A stretch of DNA of 32,473 bases, taken from Gammaproteobacteria bacterium (GTDB taxonomy: Bacteria > Pseudomonadota > Gammaproteobacteria > Pseudomonadales > Azotimanducaceae). The stretch covers positions 1 to 32,473 of the forward strand of contig SMWF01000007.1 of NCBI GenBank assembly GCA_004357385.1, read 5' to 3'. Of this stretch, positions 24,458 through 32,417 are shown one piece after another. Every line of letters begins with the position of its first letter. Position 1 is the stretch's first letter. The notes below the pieces were generated by a model. It was not told the DNA's origin. It saw nothing but the letters and a program-made list of their open reading frames with translations, and ran no database searches. Made by a program: the position numbers and the translations under genes.

Positions 24458-25270
24458 TCAGGCGCGGCCGGCAAACTCCGTCAGCGCCTGCTCGGCCGTT
24501 ACAAACGCGGCCCCATCCTCAGCCAGTTGTTCGATCAATCGCTCGAGCATCAGCATCCGATGGCCGCGGCCAATCACCATGGGATGACAGGTGTAGGTGA
24601 TCACGCCCCAATCCATCGTCCGGGCCATGTAGCGGTAATCATCCAACCAGTTCTCCAGCACGCCGGTGGCCGGCGCCAGCCCGCCACGACCAGCTAGTTC
24701 GAAATGCGGATAGTCGTCCAGTGACCAGCTCACGGGCAGTTCCAGGAGGTCGGTTTCGCGGCCGAACCGAACCGGCTCGCCCTGCTCGAAGACGTCGCCC
24801 GTGCGCGCCCGGTACGGCAGGTAGTCGTGCCCCATCATGCTGCTGTCGTAGGTGAACCCCTGCTCGAGCAACAGCTCGACGGTGTACGGGCTCAGGTCCC
24901 ATGCGGGCGAGCGATAGCCGCGGGCCTTGGCACCCGTCAATGTTTCGATCAGCGCGTTGGCGCGACTCAGCTGGTCCGCTTCCGCGTCGCGACTGAGTTT
25001 CGCCGGAGGGACGTGTTCGTAGCCGTGGTGACCAATTTCATGGCCGGCATCCGCGATCGCCGCACACGCGTCAGGGTAGGCCTCCAGGGTGATCCCCGGA
25101 ATGTACCAGGTGGCCGTAATGTCCAAACCACCCAGCAGCTCCAGGATGCGTTGCGCGCCGACGACCCCGAACTCGCCCCGGGAAATCGGGGTCGGACTGG
25201 TCTGTCCGGTCGCCAGAAAGCCCGAGAAGGTATCGAAATCGAAGGTGAGGCAGACGAGGTGCCTGCTCAT
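24458..25270 (-). CDS. Polysaccharide deacetylase (NodB-fold) family hydrolase
   Basis: The protein has 270 residues, with no signal peptide. The NodB motifs are visible: TFDFD at 9-13 (catalytic and metal Asp), GHEIGHHGYEH at 76-86 (metal His residues), and GYRSPAWDLS. The architecture resembles the cytosolic PuuE/PgdA-like branch that acts on cyclic amides such as allantoin, or on peptidoglycan fragments, rather than on exported chitin. Its position among an SDR, NIPSNAP and a Gfo/Idh/MocA oxidoreductase suggests C-N bond hydrolysis in a small-molecule catabolic route, which is an inference. Confidence 0.88.
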   Translation of the reverse strand: MSRHLVCLTFDFDTFSGFLATGQTSPTPISRGEFGVVGAQRILELLGGLDITATWYIPGITLEAYPDACAAIADAGHEIGHHGYEHVPPAKLSRDAEADQLSRANALIETLTGAKARGYRSPAWDLSPYTVELLLEQGFTYDSSMMGHDYLPYRARTGDVFEQGEPVRFGRETDLLELPVSWSLDDYPHFELAGRGGLAPATGVLENWLDDYRYMARTMDWGVITYTCHPMVIGRGHRMLMLERLIEQLAEDGAAFVTAEQALTEFAGRA

Positions 25271-25300
25271 CGCGGCAGATCATCGCCGCAGGGGCAGGAT

Positions 25301-26029
25301 TCAAACAGCACTCAACCCACCGTCGACCACGAACTCGGAACCGGTGCTGTAGGAGCTTTCATCGCTGGCAAGATATAGCGCCAGGTTCGCCACCTCCATG
25401 GCCGTCGCCGTGCGCCCGAGCGGCACCCGGCGCGTCATCCGTTCCGGGTCGACGTGCAATTGATCCAGCATGTCCGTTTCGATCAATCCGGGATGAATCG
25501 AGTTGACGCGCACGCCGCGCCGCGCCAACTCGACCGCCGCGGTCTTGGTCATGCCGCGGACCGCCCATTTCGAGGTGCCGTACGCAAACGCCCCGGAGGC
25601 GGCCTGCATCCCGGCCAGTGACGAGATGTTGACGATGCTGCCGGCGCCCGCGTCGCGCATGGGGCCCGCCACCGCGCGCATCCCGAGAAACACGCCGAGG
25701 CAGTTCACACCCATCACGTTGCGGAAATCCTCCAGCGAGGTGTCCAGCATCGTATCCGAGCGGAAGATGCCGGCGTTGTTGACCAGCACGTCGATGCGGC
25801 CATCGCGGCTCACGATCTCTTCTATCAGCGCCGACCATTCGTCTTCGTTGCGCACATCGAGGTGCCGATAGGTACCCTGGGCCGCTTCGGCCATGGCGGC
25901 GCCGGCCTCGTCCAGCACATCCGTGAGCCAGACTTTCGCGCCCTCCTCCGCGAACAGTTTGGCTTCGACCGCGCCCTGCCCTCGTGCAGCGCCCGTGATC
26001 AGACACACCTTGCCTTCCAGACGACCCAT
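25301..26029 (-). CDS. Short-chain dehydrogenase/reductase (classical SDR)
   Basis: The protein has 242 residues from the ATG at 26029, with GGGGAG upstream. The frame stays open to 26077. The cofactor motif TGAARGQG is at 12-19, an Asp (37) at the end of the second strand favours NAD(H), NNAG is at 84-87, and the catalytic set is Ser137, Tyr150 and Lys154. The C-terminus EFVVDGGLSAV is typical. It oxidises or reduces a hydroxyl/keto substrate. It heads the minus-strand operon and faces the divergent Baeyer-Villiger monooxygenase gene with 92 bases between. Alcohol-to-ketone oxidation followed by Baeyer-Villiger insertion would be a sensible pairing. Confidence 0.95.
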   Translation of the reverse strand: MGRLEGKVCLITGAARGQGAVEAKLFAEEGAKVWLTDVLDEAGAAMAEAAQGTYRHLDVRNEDEWSALIEEIVSRDGRIDVLVNNAGIFRSDTMLDTSLEDFRNVMGVNCLGVFLGMRAVAGPMRDAGAGSIVNISSLAGMQAASGAFAYGTSKWAVRGMTKTAAVELARRGVRVNSIHPGLIETDMLDQLHVDPERMTRRVPLGRTATAMEVANLALYLASDESSYSTGSEFVVDGGLSAV

Positions 26030-26121
26030 TTCGCGCTCCCCGCCTCTATCCAACGAGAGTAGACGAAGCGACGACATCCGGCCAGACTGCGAGCGCGCGG
26101 CACACTATACGGAGCAGTCAG

Positions 26122-28056
26122 TTGGCAGAACCACAACAACAAACGCCGTCGTTCACCGACGACGATGCGATCATCAAGGCGGCCCTGGAAGAAGCCCACA
26201 TTCCGACCTTGATGAACTGCCTCGTGCACCTGACGGGCGATGCACAGATCATCCGCGGCGAGATTCGCCCCGTGCTGGAGTTTTTCGGAGACGCCCAGGG
26301 AGGCATCAGCGAAGCCCAGCAGGCGGGAATACGAGCCCGCGCGTTCGAGATTCTGACAGCCTATCGCGACGGTGACGGCCAACTGCCGCCCGATCCCAGC
26401 TCGGTTCAGGTCAGCGAGATGGTCAACTTCCTGATCGGCCAGGAAGTATCTGCCGAGTATGGAGATTTCCTGACCGCAGAACTGGCGCTGCACGGTGAAG
26501 ACGCATACGCCCAACCCGGTTTCGAGACGCTGTCCGACGACGCCAAGGCGGCCTTCAAGGTCGTGATCATCGGTGCAGGAATGTCCGGGCTGCTGTCCGC
26601 CGTGCGGCTGCAGGAGGCCGGCATCCCCTTCACGATCCTGGAAAAGCATGCCGACGTGGGCGGCACCTGGCACCAGAACATCTATCCGGGCTGCCGGGTG
26701 GACAGCGCGAATCACATGTATTCCTACAGTTTCAAACCCCGGGATTGGCCCCAGCACTACTCACGCCAGGCGGTGTTGAAGGACTATTTCGCCGAGACCG
26801 CAGACGAGTACAACCTGCGTCCGCACATCCGCTTCGAAACCGAGGTGACGGATCTCATCTGGAGTGATGACGAGGGCACCTGGACGATCAAAGTCACCTC
26901 GGCCGATGGCGCCGCTCAGACGCTCACCGCGAACGCGGTGATCAGCGCAGTGGGTCAGCTCAACCGCCCGAAATGGCCGGACATTCCAGGCCAGGAGCGC
27001 TATGCAGGCCCCTCGTTTCACTCCACCTACTGGGAATACGAGCATGATCTGAAAGGCAAGACCGTCGGCGTGGTGGGCACGGGTGCCAGCGCCTTCCAGT
27101 TCGTCCCGGAGATTGCCCAGGAAGCCAAGGAGGTGCGCGTATTCCAACGCACGGCACCCTGGATGGCGCCGGTCGAGGACTACATGCAGGACATTCCCAA
27201 AGGCAAGCACTGGTTGCTGAACAACGTGCCGTACTACCACGCCTGGTTCAAGTTCGCGGTGTTCTGGCGGAATGCCGAGGGCATCCTGTCGGCGGTCACC
27301 CGGGATCCGGCATGGAACGGCGATGAGCAACGCTCCATCGGCCCCGAGAACGAAATGGTCCGCGAATTGTTCCTGGAGAACATCCGCAGCATCGTCGGCC
27401 ACGACCCGGAGTTGTTCAAGAAATGCATTCCGGACTATCCACCGGGCGGCAAACGTATCCTGTTCGACGACGGCACCTGGCTGCGCGCGCTGGCCCGGGA
27501 CAACGTTCAGCTCTTTACTGATCCGATCGTGGAGATCAACGAGACCGGCCTGGCTACCGGCGATGGCACCCAACACGACGTGGACGTGCTGGTCTACGCC
27601 ACTGGATTCGAAGCCAGCCGCTTCCTCTGGCCAATGAACGTTGTGGGTCGCAAGGGCAAGGTGCTGGAACAACACTGGGACGGCGACGCCCGAGCCTACC
27701 TCGGCATCACCATTCCACACTTCCCCAATCTGTTCTGTTGCTACGGCCCGAACACCAACATCGTCGTCAACGGCAGCATCATCTTCTTTTCCGAGTGCGA
27801 AGTGCGCTATGCCCTGGGTTGCATCAAGCTGTTACTGGAGCGCGGTGAGCGAGGCATGGATTGCAAAGAAGACGTGCACGACGCGTACAACACCTGGGTG
27901 GACGCGGGAAATGCGGAGATGGCCTGGGGCATCTCCCACGCCAATACCTGGTATCGCAACGAAAAGGGCCGCATCAGCCAGAACTGGCCCTACTCACTGC
28001 TGGAATTCTGGCGTCAGACCAAGGCCCCGGATGCCGCGGACTACCATTTCGTCTGA
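26122..28056 (+). CDS. HapE-like flavin-containing Baeyer-Villiger monooxygenase
   Basis: The protein has 644 residues from a TTG at 26122, with GGAG 7 bases upstream. The FAD Rossmann motif GAGMSG is at 151-156, followed by GGTWHQNIYPGCRVD. The second, NADPH-binding motif GTGAS is at 319-323, preceded by FHSTYWEYEHD (299-309) at the place of the Baeyer-Villiger fingerprint. VLVYATGFEA is the usual ATG motif. The roughly 140-residue N-terminal extension starting DDDAIIKAALEEAHIPTL matches the plan of 4-hydroxyacetophenone monooxygenase (about 640 residues) and related enzymes rather than the 540-residue cyclohexanone type. It would convert a ketone into an ester or lactone with NADPH and O2. 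The substrate is unknown. Confidence 0.92.
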   Translation: MAEPQQQTPSFTDDDAIIKAALEEAHIPTLMNCLVHLTGDAQIIRGEIRPVLEFFGDAQGGISEAQQAGIRARAFEILTAYRDGDGQLPPDPSSVQVSEMVNFLIGQEVSAEYGDFLTAELALHGEDAYAQPGFETLSDDAKAAFKVVIIGAGMSGLLSAVRLQEAGIPFTILEKHADVGGTWHQNIYPGCRVDSANHMYSYSFKPRDWPQHYSRQAVLKDYFAETADEYNLRPHIRFETEVTDLIWSDDEGTWTIKVTSADGAAQTLTANAVISAVGQLNRPKWPDIPGQERYAGPSFHSTYWEYEHDLKGKTVGVVGTGASAFQFVPEIAQEAKEVRVFQRTAPWMAPVEDYMQDIPKGKHWLLNNVPYYHAWFKFAVFWRNAEGILSAVTRDPAWNGDEQRSIGPENEMVRELFLENIRSIVGHDPELFKKCIPDYPPGGKRILFDDGTWLRALARDNVQLFTDPIVEINETGLATGDGTQHDVDVLVYATGFEASRFLWPMNVVGRKGKVLEQHWDGDARAYLGITIPHFPNLFCCYGPNTNIVVNGSIIFFSECEVRYALGCIKLLLERGERGMDCKEDVHDAYNTWVDAGNAEMAWGISHANTWYRNEKGRISQNWPYSLLEFWRQTKAPDAADYHFV

Positions 28057-28073
28057 TCGGCGCTCTATCAGAC
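28051..28073. terminator. Hairpin enclosing the monooxygenase stop
   Basis: GTCTGAT and ATCAGAC form a perfect 7-bp stem with a 9-base loop; the TGA stop (28054-28056) is in the left arm. It lies in the 23-base space between two convergent genes. There is no T-tract, so it is a weak candidate for a terminator or 3'-end structure. Confidence 0.4.
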
Positions 28074-28079
28074 CTGCGG

Positions 28080-28586
28080 TCACGTAGAGGGCCTGTAGCG
28101 CAGCATCACCCGCGAGCCATCCGCGATGCCGTTGCGAAAACGCGGCCCCCAGATGACCCACTGCACCGGGTACTTCGCGCCGAGCAGGTCCAGTCCGTGT
28201 TCGATGCCGGCCGGATCCGACTCGACGGCCCCGGTCGCCATCAGCTCCGCTCCTTCGCGGAACTTCCCGGCACTCTTGGTCCACAAACCAAACTCCCCAA
28301 CCCAGAGCCGGGCGCTGTTCAGCCCGCTGGCCAACGCCCGGGCGCGCCACGCATCGCTCGAGGTGCACAGAAACAGATCGGTCCCGTCGAAGGCGAACCA
28401 GACTTCCGCATGACAGGAACTCTCATCGCCGTTCGACTTGATCGGTGTGAGGTAGATCAGGTCGGACGCGATGAGGGCTGCTCGACTCGCCTCGGGCAAT
28501 CCGTCCAAGGCACGAACCCCACGCGGCACGAGCCCGGCAGCGGTAATCGAACCGGCCACACCGAGCAGGCGGCGACGCGTCAACAT
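28080..28586 (-). CDS. Tat-exported protein, possibly split-barrel FMN-binding fold
   Basis: The protein has 168 residues. TRRRLLGVAGS at the N-terminus followed by a hydrophobic stretch and RALD is a twin-arginine signal. The mature part includes LIYLTPIKSNGDESSCHAEV, FDGTDLFLCTSSDAWRARAL and SARLWVGEFG, an order of strands that resembles the pyridoxamine-phosphate-oxidase-like split barrel of FMN/F420-binding proteins. Export through Tat would fit a protein that carries a cofactor. The assignment rests on pattern resemblance only. It is the last gene of a four-gene minus-strand run, 8 bases after the DUF1330 gene. Confidence 0.7.
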   Translation of the reverse strand: MLTRRRLLGVAGSITAAGLVPRGVRALDGLPEASRAALIASDLIYLTPIKSNGDESSCHAEVWFAFDGTDLFLCTSSDAWRARALASGLNSARLWVGEFGLWTKSAGKFREGAELMATGAVESDPAGIEHGLDLLGAKYPVQWVIWGPRFRNGIADGSRVMLRYRPST

Positions 28587-28594
28587 CGTGCGCG

Positions 28595-28894
28595 TCAGTC
28601 GCCCGTGTTCATCGATTGCGAAAGCACCGAGAAGCCGTTACTCGCCGCCAGGCGTTTGTTCACAATGTCCTGGTACTCCGACGAGTTGTACCAGCCCTTG
28701 GCCTGCTCGGTGGACTCAAACTTGATGATCACCGTCTGCGGCCCGGGTGGGCTGCCTTCGATGGTCTCGGCAGCGACATCGAATACGACCACTTCACCGC
28801 CATGCGCGGCGACTGTCGGCCCGGCTGCGGCCGCGTATTCGCCGTAAAGGGCGACGTCGTTAACGACGTATTGAGCGATGAAGTATGCCGCCAT
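28595..28894 (-). CDS. DUF1330 family protein
   Basis: The protein has 99 residues from the ATG at 28894, with GGAGA 6 bases upstream. The frame is open to 29008, but that part overlaps the neighbouring gene and lacks family character. YFIAQYVVNDVALYGEYAAA, HGGEVVVFD, PQTVIIKFESTEQAKGWYNS and EYQDI are the usual DUF1330 dimeric alpha-beta barrel features. The function of the family is not established. It lies between a small hypothetical gene and the Tat-exported protein. Confidence 0.88.
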   Translation of the reverse strand: MAAYFIAQYVVNDVALYGEYAAAAGPTVAAHGGEVVVFDVAAETIEGSPPGPQTVIIKFESTEQAKGWYNSSEYQDIVNKRLAASNGFSVLSQSMNTGD

Positions 28895-28977
28895 TTGAAT
28901 GTCTCCATTGGGTTGAACGGCCGAGTCTAGCATGCTGATCCGCCTCTTCGACCCGGCCTCGACCTCGCTGCGGGCCG

Positions 28978-29241
28978 TCAATCGGCCACCCACGCACCCA
29001 CCAGCCATTGATTGCTCGCGAACTGAACCGCGACGGCATTACCGCCAGGTTCCGCGTTGGTCTCGATGAATTCCGACGCCGCCTCGATGGACTCGAACTT
29101 CTTCGGCAGAATGGCCACCTGGCGCACCCCGGGGAACCGATCCGCAGATGCCGGGTCACCCAGCGCGCGGGACATGAAGTAGCCACGCACCATGCCGTCC
29201 ATTCCTTCAATCGTTTGCGTGATGAACCGGGGGTCTGGCAT
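28978..29241 (-). CDS. Hypothetical small cytosolic protein
   Basis: The protein has 87 residues from the ATG at 29241, one base after the stop of the preceding small membrane protein, so the two are translationally coupled. The sequence (ITQTIEGMDGMVRGYFM, FPGVRQVAILPKKFESIEAA, VAVQFASNQWLVGAW) looks like a compact alpha-beta domain without signal or membrane segment. I do not recognise the family. The longer frame to 29355 runs through the membrane-protein gene and is a shadow there. Confidence 0.65.
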   Translation of the reverse strand: MPDPRFITQTIEGMDGMVRGYFMSRALGDPASADRFPGVRQVAILPKKFESIEAASEFIETNAEPGGNAVAVQFASNQWLVGAWVAD

Positions 29242-29242
29242 G

Positions 29243-29410
29243 TCAGCGCGCCAGTACGTGGTAGGCGACATACAGCCAGGACAGAAATCCATGAACGATC
29301 GCCCACAGCACCGATGCATTCTTCGACCACGAAATCGCGATGGCCAACGCCGCACCCAAGCTGATGCCTTGCCGAACCACCTCGACGCTCATATTGCTTC
29401 GCCCATTCAT
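29243..29410 (-). CDS. Small two-helix membrane protein
   Basis: The protein has 55 residues from the ATG at 29410, with AGGAGG 9 bases upstream. An ATG at 29392 would give 49. There are two hydrophobic segments, ISLGAALAIAISW and SVLWAIVHGFLSWLYVAYHVL. The His-Gly-x-x-x-W-x-Y-V pattern in the second resembles small bacterial membrane proteins of unknown function. It heads the minus-strand run 28080-29410 and is divergent from the aruI-like gene. Confidence 0.65.
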   Translation of the reverse strand: MNGRSNMSVEVVRQGISLGAALAIAISWSKNASVLWAIVHGFLSWLYVAYHVLAR

Positions 29411-29531
29411 CCGCTCGATCCTCCTGTCGCCTGAAACGGCTTGTGAAAATGCTACTACGGCGCATCGCAAGAGTGCAAAGACACCGCGTTCCTGCAACCA
29501 TGCGCGCGATGAATCGGATGTGCGCGATGCC

Positions 29532-31154
29532 ATGACCCGTTGCGGGGAACTCATCATTCGAACCCTCGAAGCTCATGGGGTGGACACCGTATTCGGCATT
29601 CCGGGCAATCACACGCTGGAACTGTACCGAGGCCTGACCGATTCGCCCATCCGCCACATCACCCCACGGCACGAACAGGGCGCCGCATTCATGGCGGACG
29701 GCTACGCACGGGCCACTGGCCGGCCGGGGGTGTGCCTGCTCATCAGCGGCCCTGGTTTGACCAATGCGGCAACGCCCATTGCCCAGGCCCGCGCCGATTC
29801 GGTGCCGCTGCTGGTGCTCACCAGCGTCGCGGCCACGAATCAACTGGGACGGCAGCAGGGCCGTTTGCACGAACTGCCCGACCAGCGCGGCTTGGCCAGC
29901 CGGTTGTGTCTTGCCAGTCACACACTGCTGCATGTGGATGATGTGCCGCGCGTGATCGGCCAGGCGTTCGAAAGCTTCGCCCGCAACCGGCCCGGGCCGA
30001 TCCACATCGAGGTTCCGCTCGACGTGCTGGCAACCGCCGCGGACCATGTGGCGTTGACGATTGCGCCGTACGCCGACCTTCGCGCCGACCTTCGCGCCCG
30101 GAACGCACGCCGGATTGCCGAGGCGGCCCAACGGCTCGATCGTGCGTCACGCCCCCTGCTGGTGCTCGGCGGTGGCGCCGTGTCTGCGGCGGAGCGCCTG
30201 CCGAAGCTGGCCGAGCACCTCGATGCGCCGGTGCTGAACACGGTCAACGCCAAGGGCTTGCTGCCGCCGGAGCATCCCTTGGCGGTGCACGGCAGCCCCT
30301 CCCTGCAGTGCCTGCGCAACGCCCTTGCCGACGCCGATGTGGTGCTTGCGCTGGGCACAGAGTTTGGTGAGACGGACTATGACCTGTTGATGAGCGGGCC
30401 ACTGGAGATCGGCGGCGCGCTGATCCGCATCGATATCGACGCCGAGCAGCTCACCCGCAACGTGACGCCGACCATCGGCATCGAGGCGGACGCGCGTTGG
30501 GCAACGAACGCCTTGCTGGATGTCCTGTCGCGGCTCGATAAAGGCGGCGCAGACAGGGCGGCAACCTTGCGCCGCGAAGTTGCCGAGGAACCCCACGTGC
30601 ATCCAGAGTTCGCTGCGCTGTTCGCCGCCATCGACGCGGCCCTGCCGGAGGCGATCTTGGTCGGCGATTCCACCCGGCCGACCTACTACGCATCCTGGCA
30701 GTGGGTTGCGCGGCAGCCACGATCCTATTTCCATTCGGTCTCAGGGTTCGGCACCCTCGGCTACGCGCTGCCTGCGGCACTCGGTGCGAAGGCCGCCTGT
30801 CCGGGGCGGCCGGTCGTTGCGCTGATCGGCGATGGCGGGATTCAGTTCAGCCTGCCCGAACTGGCCTCCGGCGTCGCCGCAGAGCTTCCGGTCGCCGTTA
30901 TCCTCTGGGACAACGACGGCTACCAGGAGATCCGCAACAGCATGGAGGGTGTCGGTATACCACCGATGGGAACCGATCTCGGCCGCCCGGATTTTCTGAA
31001 GATTGCCGAAGGTTACGGCTGTCACGCGCGGCACGTTACAGATCTCGATGCCCTCTCCGAAGGTCTTCGGGCCGCCGCCGGCGCGTCGGTGCCCACCGTG
31101 CTGCTGGTCCGCGAAGAGGACTTCATCACCACTCCCAGCGGGCAGTGGTACTGA
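29532..31154 (+). CDS. aruI: ThDP-dependent 2-oxo-acid decarboxylase, AruI-like
   Basis: The protein has 540 residues from the ATG at 29532; no clear ribosome site is seen, and a GTG at 29520 is possible. TRCGELIIRTLEAHGVDTVF, FGIPGNHTLELYRGL, TPRHEQGAAFMADGYARA (activating Glu48) and LLISGPGLTNA match the acetolactate-synthase-like branch, and most closely 5-guanidino-2-oxopentanoate (2-ketoarginine) decarboxylase AruI. The Mg-ThDP motif is GDG at 433-435, but the usual NN reads Asp460-Asn461. The next gene is an AruH-like transaminase with a one-base overlap, which supports the assignment: AruH converts arginine plus pyruvate to 2-ketoarginine, and AruI decarboxylates it to 4-guanidinobutanal. 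Later pathway genes are not in view. Confidence 0.8.
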   Translation: MTRCGELIIRTLEAHGVDTVFGIPGNHTLELYRGLTDSPIRHITPRHEQGAAFMADGYARATGRPGVCLLISGPGLTNAATPIAQARADSVPLLVLTSVAATNQLGRQQGRLHELPDQRGLASRLCLASHTLLHVDDVPRVIGQAFESFARNRPGPIHIEVPLDVLATAADHVALTIAPYADLRADLRARNARRIAEAAQRLDRASRPLLVLGGGAVSAAERLPKLAEHLDAPVLNTVNAKGLLPPEHPLAVHGSPSLQCLRNALADADVVLALGTEFGETDYDLLMSGPLEIGGALIRIDIDAEQLTRNVTPTIGIEADARWATNALLDVLSRLDKGGADRAATLRREVAEEPHVHPEFAALFAAIDAALPEAILVGDSTRPTYYASWQWVARQPRSYFHSVSGFGTLGYALPAALGAKAACPGRPVVALIGDGGIQFSLPELASGVAAELPVAVILWDNDGYQEIRNSMEGVGIPPMGTDLGRPDFLKIAEGYGCHARHVTDLDALSEGLRAAAGASVPTVLLVREEDFITTPSGQWY

Positions 31155-32353
31155 TGGCTGACGCGCAACCCTCGTTGAGCCGGCGGGCCCGGCGATTGGC
31201 AGCACCGGATGCCGACGTCTGGCGTGTGCACGAAGCAGCATTGGAGCGGCTGGCGGCCGGTGACGACATCATCCTGTTGAGTGTCGGCGATCCGGACTTT
31301 CCCACCCCCGAACCCATCAAGCAGCACACTCTGGCGCAACTGGCCGCCGACCGGACGCACTACTCCCCCGCACTGGGGGAACCAGCGCTGCGCCAGGCGA
31401 TCGCCGATCTGGAAACACGCACCACCGGGCGGCCATTCGAGCCAGAACAGTTCGTCATTTTTCCAGGGGCCACTGCGGCACTGTTCACCACCTTCGCCTG
31501 CATCGCCGACTCCGGCGCGGAAGTCGTGGTCCCGGAACCCATGTACATCGGCTATCGTGGCATCTTCGCCGCGCTGGGCATCAGCGTGGTGAGCGTGCCG
31601 CTGGACGCGACGCGCAATTTTCGGCTCGACCCGGACCGTGTGATCGACGCCATCAACGCCAACACCTGCGCGGTGGTCCTGAACACGCCGGGCAATCCTG
31701 GCGGCAACATCATTGCGGTGGAGTCTCTCGCGCGCATCGCCAATGCCTGCCGGCAACGCGGCATCTGGCTGGTGTGCGACGAAGTGTATTCGCTGTTCAC
31801 GTTCGAAGAACCGCACATCTCGCTGTTGAGAGCCACGGACAATCTCGACAACATCGTGGTGATCGACGGCCTGTCGAAGTCTCATGCGATGAGCGGCTGG
31901 CGCATCGGCTGGGCGGTGGCGCCGCCAGACCTGGTTCAGGCGCTGGGCGACTTCAGCGGCTCCGCGTTCTTCGGCTCGTGTCAGTTCGTTCAGGACGGCG
32001 CCGCCTACGCACTGGCACACGACGAACCTTTCGTGCAGAAGATGTGCGACGAGTACCAGGCGCGGCGCGACTATCTGGTCCAACGCATCGCCGGCATCGA
32101 TGGTCTGGTCTGCGCACCACCCCAAGCCGGCATGTTCGTGATGCTCGATGTCAGCGCAATCACGGCCGATGGCGGCCGCTTCGCGCAAGCGCTGCTGGAT
32201 GTCGCCCGAATTTCGACAATTCCCGGGGTCGGCTTCGGCGCTACTACGCGTAGCTACGTGCGGGTCAGCCTGACGCAACCGGTGGGGGTACTCGAGGAAG
32301 CGTGCGATCGGATCAACCAGAGCTTGCCGGCGATCGAAGCCGCCTGCGCCTGA
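31154..32353 (+). CDS. aruH: Class I/II PLP aminotransferase, AruH-like (arginine:pyruvate)
   Basis: The protein has 399 residues from the ATG at 31154, overlapping the stop of the previous gene as TGATG. The fold-type I motifs are clear: LLSVGDPDFPTPEPI, THYSPALGEPALRQAI, Asn181 in NTPGNPGGN, Asp209 in VCDEVYSLF, and PLP-binding Lys242 in DGLSKSHAMSGWRIGW. The segment VWRVHEAALERLAAGDDIILLSVGDPDF (given here in overlapping pieces of the N-terminus) follows the layout of Pseudomonas AruH. Pairing with the AruI-like decarboxylase suggests arginine as substrate. Another amino acid with a matching decarboxylase is possible. Confidence 0.85.
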   Translation: MADAQPSLSRRARRLAAPDADVWRVHEAALERLAAGDDIILLSVGDPDFPTPEPIKQHTLAQLAADRTHYSPALGEPALRQAIADLETRTTGRPFEPEQFVIFPGATAALFTTFACIADSGAEVVVPEPMYIGYRGIFAALGISVVSVPLDATRNFRLDPDRVIDAINANTCAVVLNTPGNPGGNIIAVESLARIANACRQRGIWLVCDEVYSLFTFEEPHISLLRATDNLDNIVVIDGLSKSHAMSGWRIGWAVAPPDLVQALGDFSGSAFFGSCQFVQDGAAYALAHDEPFVQKMCDEYQARRDYLVQRIAGIDGLVCAPPQAGMFVMLDVSAITADGGRFAQALLDVARISTIPGVGFGATTRSYVRVSLTQPVGVLEEACDRINQSLPAIEAACA

Positions 32354-32417
32354 ATCCCCTCGACAACCCAACAGCCTGAGCGTTATTTTAGCGCTACCGG
32401 CGCTTGAGGAGGAGCAG

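Noticed and set aside
28860..30131. Long minus-strand open frame (423 codons) opposite the AruI-like gene
   Set aside because: It crosses several well-supported genes and has shadow composition (R, H, Q and G rich) with no recognisable motif.
32380..32408. Terminator after the aruH-like gene
   Set aside because: The only inverted repeat (AGCGC/GCGCT) is short, is not followed by T residues, and runs into the ribosome site of the next gene.
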